A stretch of DNA of 64,000 nucleotides from the NCBI RefSeq assembly GCF_003244875.1, contig NZ_LXXZ01000026.1, positions 285,175-349,174 of the forward strand. The letters run 5' to 3'. Each line of letters starts with the position of its first letter. Positions within the stretch are counted from its first letter, which is position 1. The DNA is from Stenotrophomonas sepilia. Lineage in GTDB: Bacteria > Pseudomonadota > Gammaproteobacteria > Xanthomonadales > Xanthomonadaceae. Shown here in pieces: positions 61,348 through 64,000 of the stretch. The notes below the pieces were generated by a model that did no database searches, was not told the DNA's origin, and worked only from the letters and a program-made list of their open reading frames with translations. The position numbers and the translations under genes are program-made.

Positions 61348-63711
61348 ATGACGCGACTCCCCAATCGCCGCCTGCTGGCCCTCGCCCTCGCCGCCGTCAC
61401 CGGCGCTCCCGCCCTGGCCCAGGCAGCCGAGCCCTTCACTGTCAGCGACATCCGCGTCGATGGCCTGCAGCGCATCAGCTCGGGCACGGTGTTCACCTAC
61501 CTGCCGGTGGAACGCGGCGAGACGATCACCGACAACAAGGTCGGCGAGACGATCCGCGCCCTGTACAAGACCGGCTTCTTCGAAGACGTGCAGCTGGACC
61601 GCCAGGGCACGATCCTGGTGGTGACCGTCAAGGAACGCCCGGCGATCAACAAACTGACCGTGACCGGCAACAAGGACATCAAGTCCGACCAGCTGCTCAA
61701 GGGCCTGTCCGACATCGGCCTGACCGAGGGCGGCACTTTCGATCGCCTGAGCCTGGACCGCGTGACCCAGGAACTGCGCCGCCAGTACAACGACCGTGGC
61801 AAGTACAACGTCGACATCACCCCGACGGTGAGCCCGCTGGACCGCAACCGCGTGGACATCGCCATCGCCATCAAGGAAGGCAAGGCCGCCAAGATCCGCC
61901 ACGTCAACCTGGTGGGCACCGAAAAGTTCGAGAGCAAGGACATCCTGGAGACCTGGGAGTCCAAGGAGCACAACTGGGCGTCGTGGTACCGCCGTGACGA
62001 CCAGTACTCCAAGGAAAAGCTGTCCGGCGACCTGGAAAAGCTCAATTCCTGGTACCTGGATCGCGGCTACGTCGATTTCAGCATCGATTCCACGCAGGTC
62101 TCGATCAGCCCCGACAAGCGCGACATGTTCCTGACCGCGGGCGTGACCGAGGGCGCGCAGTACAAGATCTCCGAGATCAAGGTCAGCGGCGACACCATCC
62201 TCCCGCAGGAGGACGTCGAGCGCATGGTGATCCAGAAGTCCGGCGACACCTTCTCGCGTGCCCTGCTGGAATTCAGCTCGGACACCATCACCAATTCGCT
62301 GTCCAACATCGGCTACGCGTTCGCCAAGGTGAATCCGATCCCGACCACCAACCGCGCCGAGCAGACCGTGGCCATCAACATGCAGGTCGTGCCCGGCCCG
62401 CGCGTGTCGGTGCGCCGCATCCTGTTCCGCGGCAACACCCGCACGTCCGATGAAGTGATGCGTCGCGAAATGCGCCAGTTCGAGAACAGCTGGTACTCGC
62501 AGGCCGCGATCGACCGCTCCAAGATCCGCCTGCAGCGCCTGGGCTACTTCGAATCGGTGGAAGTGGAGACCCCGGCCGTCAGCGGCAGCAACGACCAGGT
62601 CGACGTCGTCTACAACGTCAAGGAAACCACCTCGGGCAGCTTCGTGTTCGGCCTGGGCTACTCGCAGTCCTACGGCATGACCACGTCGGTGCAGCTGTCG
62701 CAGAACAACTTCCTCGGCGGCGGCAACCGCGTGTCGGTCGAAGCCTCGCGCAGCAGCTACCTGCAGCGCTACGGCTTCAGCTACACCAACCCGTACTTCA
62801 CCGATGACGGCGTGTCGCTGGGCTACAACCTGTCCTGGCGCGAACTGGATTACTCCGACTTCAACACCGCGCAGTACAACAGCACCAACGGTGCCGCGCA
62901 GGTGGTGTTCGGCGTGCCGCTGACCGAGACCGACACCGTCTCGCTGATGTTCGGCATCGACAGCAACCAGATCACCACCTACCAGGGCTCCACCCCGCAG
63001 TCGATCATCGACTACATCAACGCCGTCGGTAAGCGCACCTTCCATGCCTGGCGCACCGAGCTGGGCTGGGCGCGCGACTCGCGCAACGACTACTTCATGC
63101 CGACCCGCGGTACCTACCAGCGTGTGGGCCTGGAAACCACGCTGCCGGGTTCGACCATCGAGTACTACAAGCTGAACTACCAGATCAGCAAGTACTGGCC
63201 GATCATGCCGTCGCTGGTGATCAACACCCGCGCCGAAATCGGCTACGGCGATGCCTACGGCAAGGACTACACCCGTACGCTGACCAATCCGGATGGCACC
63301 ACCCGCACCGTCACCGCCAGCGGCCTGCCGTTCTTCGAGAACTTCTACGCCGGTGGTACCAACTCGGTACGCGGCTTCGAGGACAACACCCTCGGCCCGC
63401 GCGAAGTCACCACTGGTTATCCGGAAGGCCAGCCGCTGGGTGGTTCGCTGAAGACCGTCGGTTCGGTGGAAGCCTACTTCCCGCGCCTGTTCGACAGCCC
63501 GTCGGCGCGCGTGTCGGCCTTCGTCGACTTCGGCAACGTGTATACCGGCGTGGACAACTTCAAGGCCAACGAGCTGCGCGTATCCACCGGTGTGGCCCTG
63601 CTGTGGCGCGCCCCGGTCGGCCCGATCTCGATCAGCTATGCCTTCCCGTTGAAGAAGGAAGACGATGACAAGATCGAGCGCCTGCAATTCACGTTCGGTG
63701 GGCAGTTCTGA
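61348..63711 (+). CDS. bamA: Outer-membrane assembly factor BamA
   Basis: Omp85 protein that inserts beta-barrels into the outer membrane. I use the ATG at 61348, giving a normal signal peptide (MTRLPNRRLLALALAAVTGA, ending LAQA) and 787 residues. An ATG at 61270 overlapping the rseP stop is in frame and would add 26 residues before the signal. Five POTRA domains (first FTVSDIRVDGLQRISSGTVF) precede the 16-strand barrel, which has the VRGF motif in loop 6 (SVRGFEDNTLGP) and ends with the required aromatic residue (GGQF). Confidence 0.96.
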   Translation: MTRLPNRRLLALALAAVTGAPALAQAAEPFTVSDIRVDGLQRISSGTVFTYLPVERGETITDNKVGETIRALYKTGFFEDVQLDRQGTILVVTVKERPAINKLTVTGNKDIKSDQLLKGLSDIGLTEGGTFDRLSLDRVTQELRRQYNDRGKYNVDITPTVSPLDRNRVDIAIAIKEGKAAKIRHVNLVGTEKFESKDILETWESKEHNWASWYRRDDQYSKEKLSGDLEKLNSWYLDRGYVDFSIDSTQVSISPDKRDMFLTAGVTEGAQYKISEIKVSGDTILPQEDVERMVIQKSGDTFSRALLEFSSDTITNSLSNIGYAFAKVNPIPTTNRAEQTVAINMQVVPGPRVSVRRILFRGNTRTSDEVMRREMRQFENSWYSQAAIDRSKIRLQRLGYFESVEVETPAVSGSNDQVDVVYNVKETTSGSFVFGLGYSQSYGMTTSVQLSQNNFLGGGNRVSVEASRSSYLQRYGFSYTNPYFTDDGVSLGYNLSWRELDYSDFNTAQYNSTNGAAQVVFGVPLTETDTVSLMFGIDSNQITTYQGSTPQSIIDYINAVGKRTFHAWRTELGWARDSRNDYFMPTRGTYQRVGLETTLPGSTIEYYKLNYQISKYWPIMPSLVINTRAEIGYGDAYGKDYTRTLTNPDGTTRTVTASGLPFFENFYAGGTNSVRGFEDNTLGPREVTTGYPEGQPLGGSLKTVGSVEAYFPRLFDSPSARVSAFVDFGNVYTGVDNFKANELRVSTGVALLWRAPVGPISISYAFPLKKEDDDKIERLQFTFGGQF

Positions 63712-63742
63712 CGAACCGCGGGGCGGTTCGCCAGAACTGCCC
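63700..63742. repeat. Long hairpin spanning the bamA stop codon
   Basis: Left arm 63700-63719 (GGGCAGTTCTGACGAACCGC) pairs with 63723-63742 over 19 of 20 positions, with one A-C mismatch and a short G loop. The left arm includes the last three codons and stop of bamA. No T-run follows. Confidence 0.75.
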
Positions 63743-63768
63743 CCGCATTCCACCTATCCCCCGCGCCG

Positions 63769-63922
63769 CTACGCATGCCATCCATGGCATGCGCCCTTCG
63801 GGCCGTTGCATAGCAACGTTGGGAATCGCTCCTGCGATTCCCAGGGGCGCGCCCCCCTTAACAAAGGGGGGCTCTCCACCAGACGGGGCGCGAAGCGCCG
63901 GGCATTGCCCGGCGTTTTCGTT
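63769..63922. terminator. Hairpin-rich region and terminator after bamA
   Basis: Successive hairpins: GCATGCCATCCATGGCATGC, CGTTGCATAGCAACG, GGGAATCGCTCCTGCGATTCCC (shown by its arms GGGAATCG and CGATTCCC) and finally CGCCGGGC-att-GCCCGGCG at 63896-63914 followed by TTTTCGTTT, the likely true terminator. No gene is seen in the last 289 bases of the window. Confidence 0.7.
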
Positions 63923-64000
63923 TGGCCTGGATGCCGGAAGCGCCCGCTCTGCTTTTGATCTTTTCTGTTTTTCCGTGGCTGGCACTCGCGCCAAGCCGTC

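Noticed and set aside
61240..63753. Long open frame of about 837 codons antisense to bamA
   Set aside because: Shadow frame opposite a clear Omp85 protein; low-complexity composition and no motif.
63665..63994. Small open frames after bamA on both strands
   Set aside because: They run through palindromes and a terminator and have no signal of coding.

Overview
The window is chromosomal DNA of a high-GC gammaproteobacterium of the family Xanthomonadaceae, almost certainly the Stenotrophomonas maltophilia complex. Three things point there: dense short GTAG-ended palindromes of the SMAG type between genes, the species-typical efflux operons macRS/macABC and emrRCAB, and the gene order of the essential clusters. 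Coding density is high, genes are tightly packed (many ATGA/TGATG overlaps), and I see no prophage, transposase or CRISPR array.

Layout. 1-3314: end of the phosphate operon (pstC partial, pstA, pstB, phoU) with a terminator. 3484-5994: a four-gene HvfA/bufferin-type operon (EGKCG peptide, DUF692/MNIO enzyme, DUF2063 partner, DoxX membrane protein), predicted to make a copper-binding modified peptide. 6159-10168: RNase T and a large propeller-GGDEF sensor. 10345-17323: a two-component pair divergent from the MacABC efflux operon. 17405-21285: rlmB, a GFA-fold protein and rnr. 21414-23753: three identical tRNA-Leu(CAG) genes, each with its own promoter and terminator, with a TSUP transporter/LysR pair between the second and third. 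23911-28634: emrRCAB efflux operon with an AT-rich operator-like palindrome, divergent from an AraC regulator. 29748-36686: parC, a bacterioferritin, a penicillin-acylase-family hydrolase and a frameshifted CPA2 antiporter. 36788-38758: asnB preceded by what reads as a complete asparagine-responsive transcription attenuator (Asn-rich leader peptide, antiterminator, terminator). 38857-45738: lysine/DAP and nitrogen-control genes (dapE, an ArsC/YffB protein, a DUF2071-like protein, dapD with a histone-like N-terminal extension, glnD, map). 45978-51738: an archaic (Csu-like, spore-coat-U) chaperone-usher fimbrial cluster sitting between map and rpsB. 51958-63711: the conserved translation and envelope cluster rpsB-tsf-[HDOD-GGDEF]-pyrH-frr-uppS-cdsA-dxr-rseP-bamA.

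How the parts relate. Several modules handle envelope stress and drugs: two tripartite pumps each with an adjacent regulator, a fimbrial system, and the rseP/bamA envelope machinery. Two diguanylate-cyclase-type proteins carry GGEEF motifs with I-sites and link the region to c-di-GMP control. The most distinctive items are the asnB attenuator, the HvfA-like operon, the DapD extension, the bacterioferritin with Thr in place of the haem Met52, and the fimbrial cluster with a second chaperone and a mini-subunit. Function calls rest on reading motifs; no database search was run.
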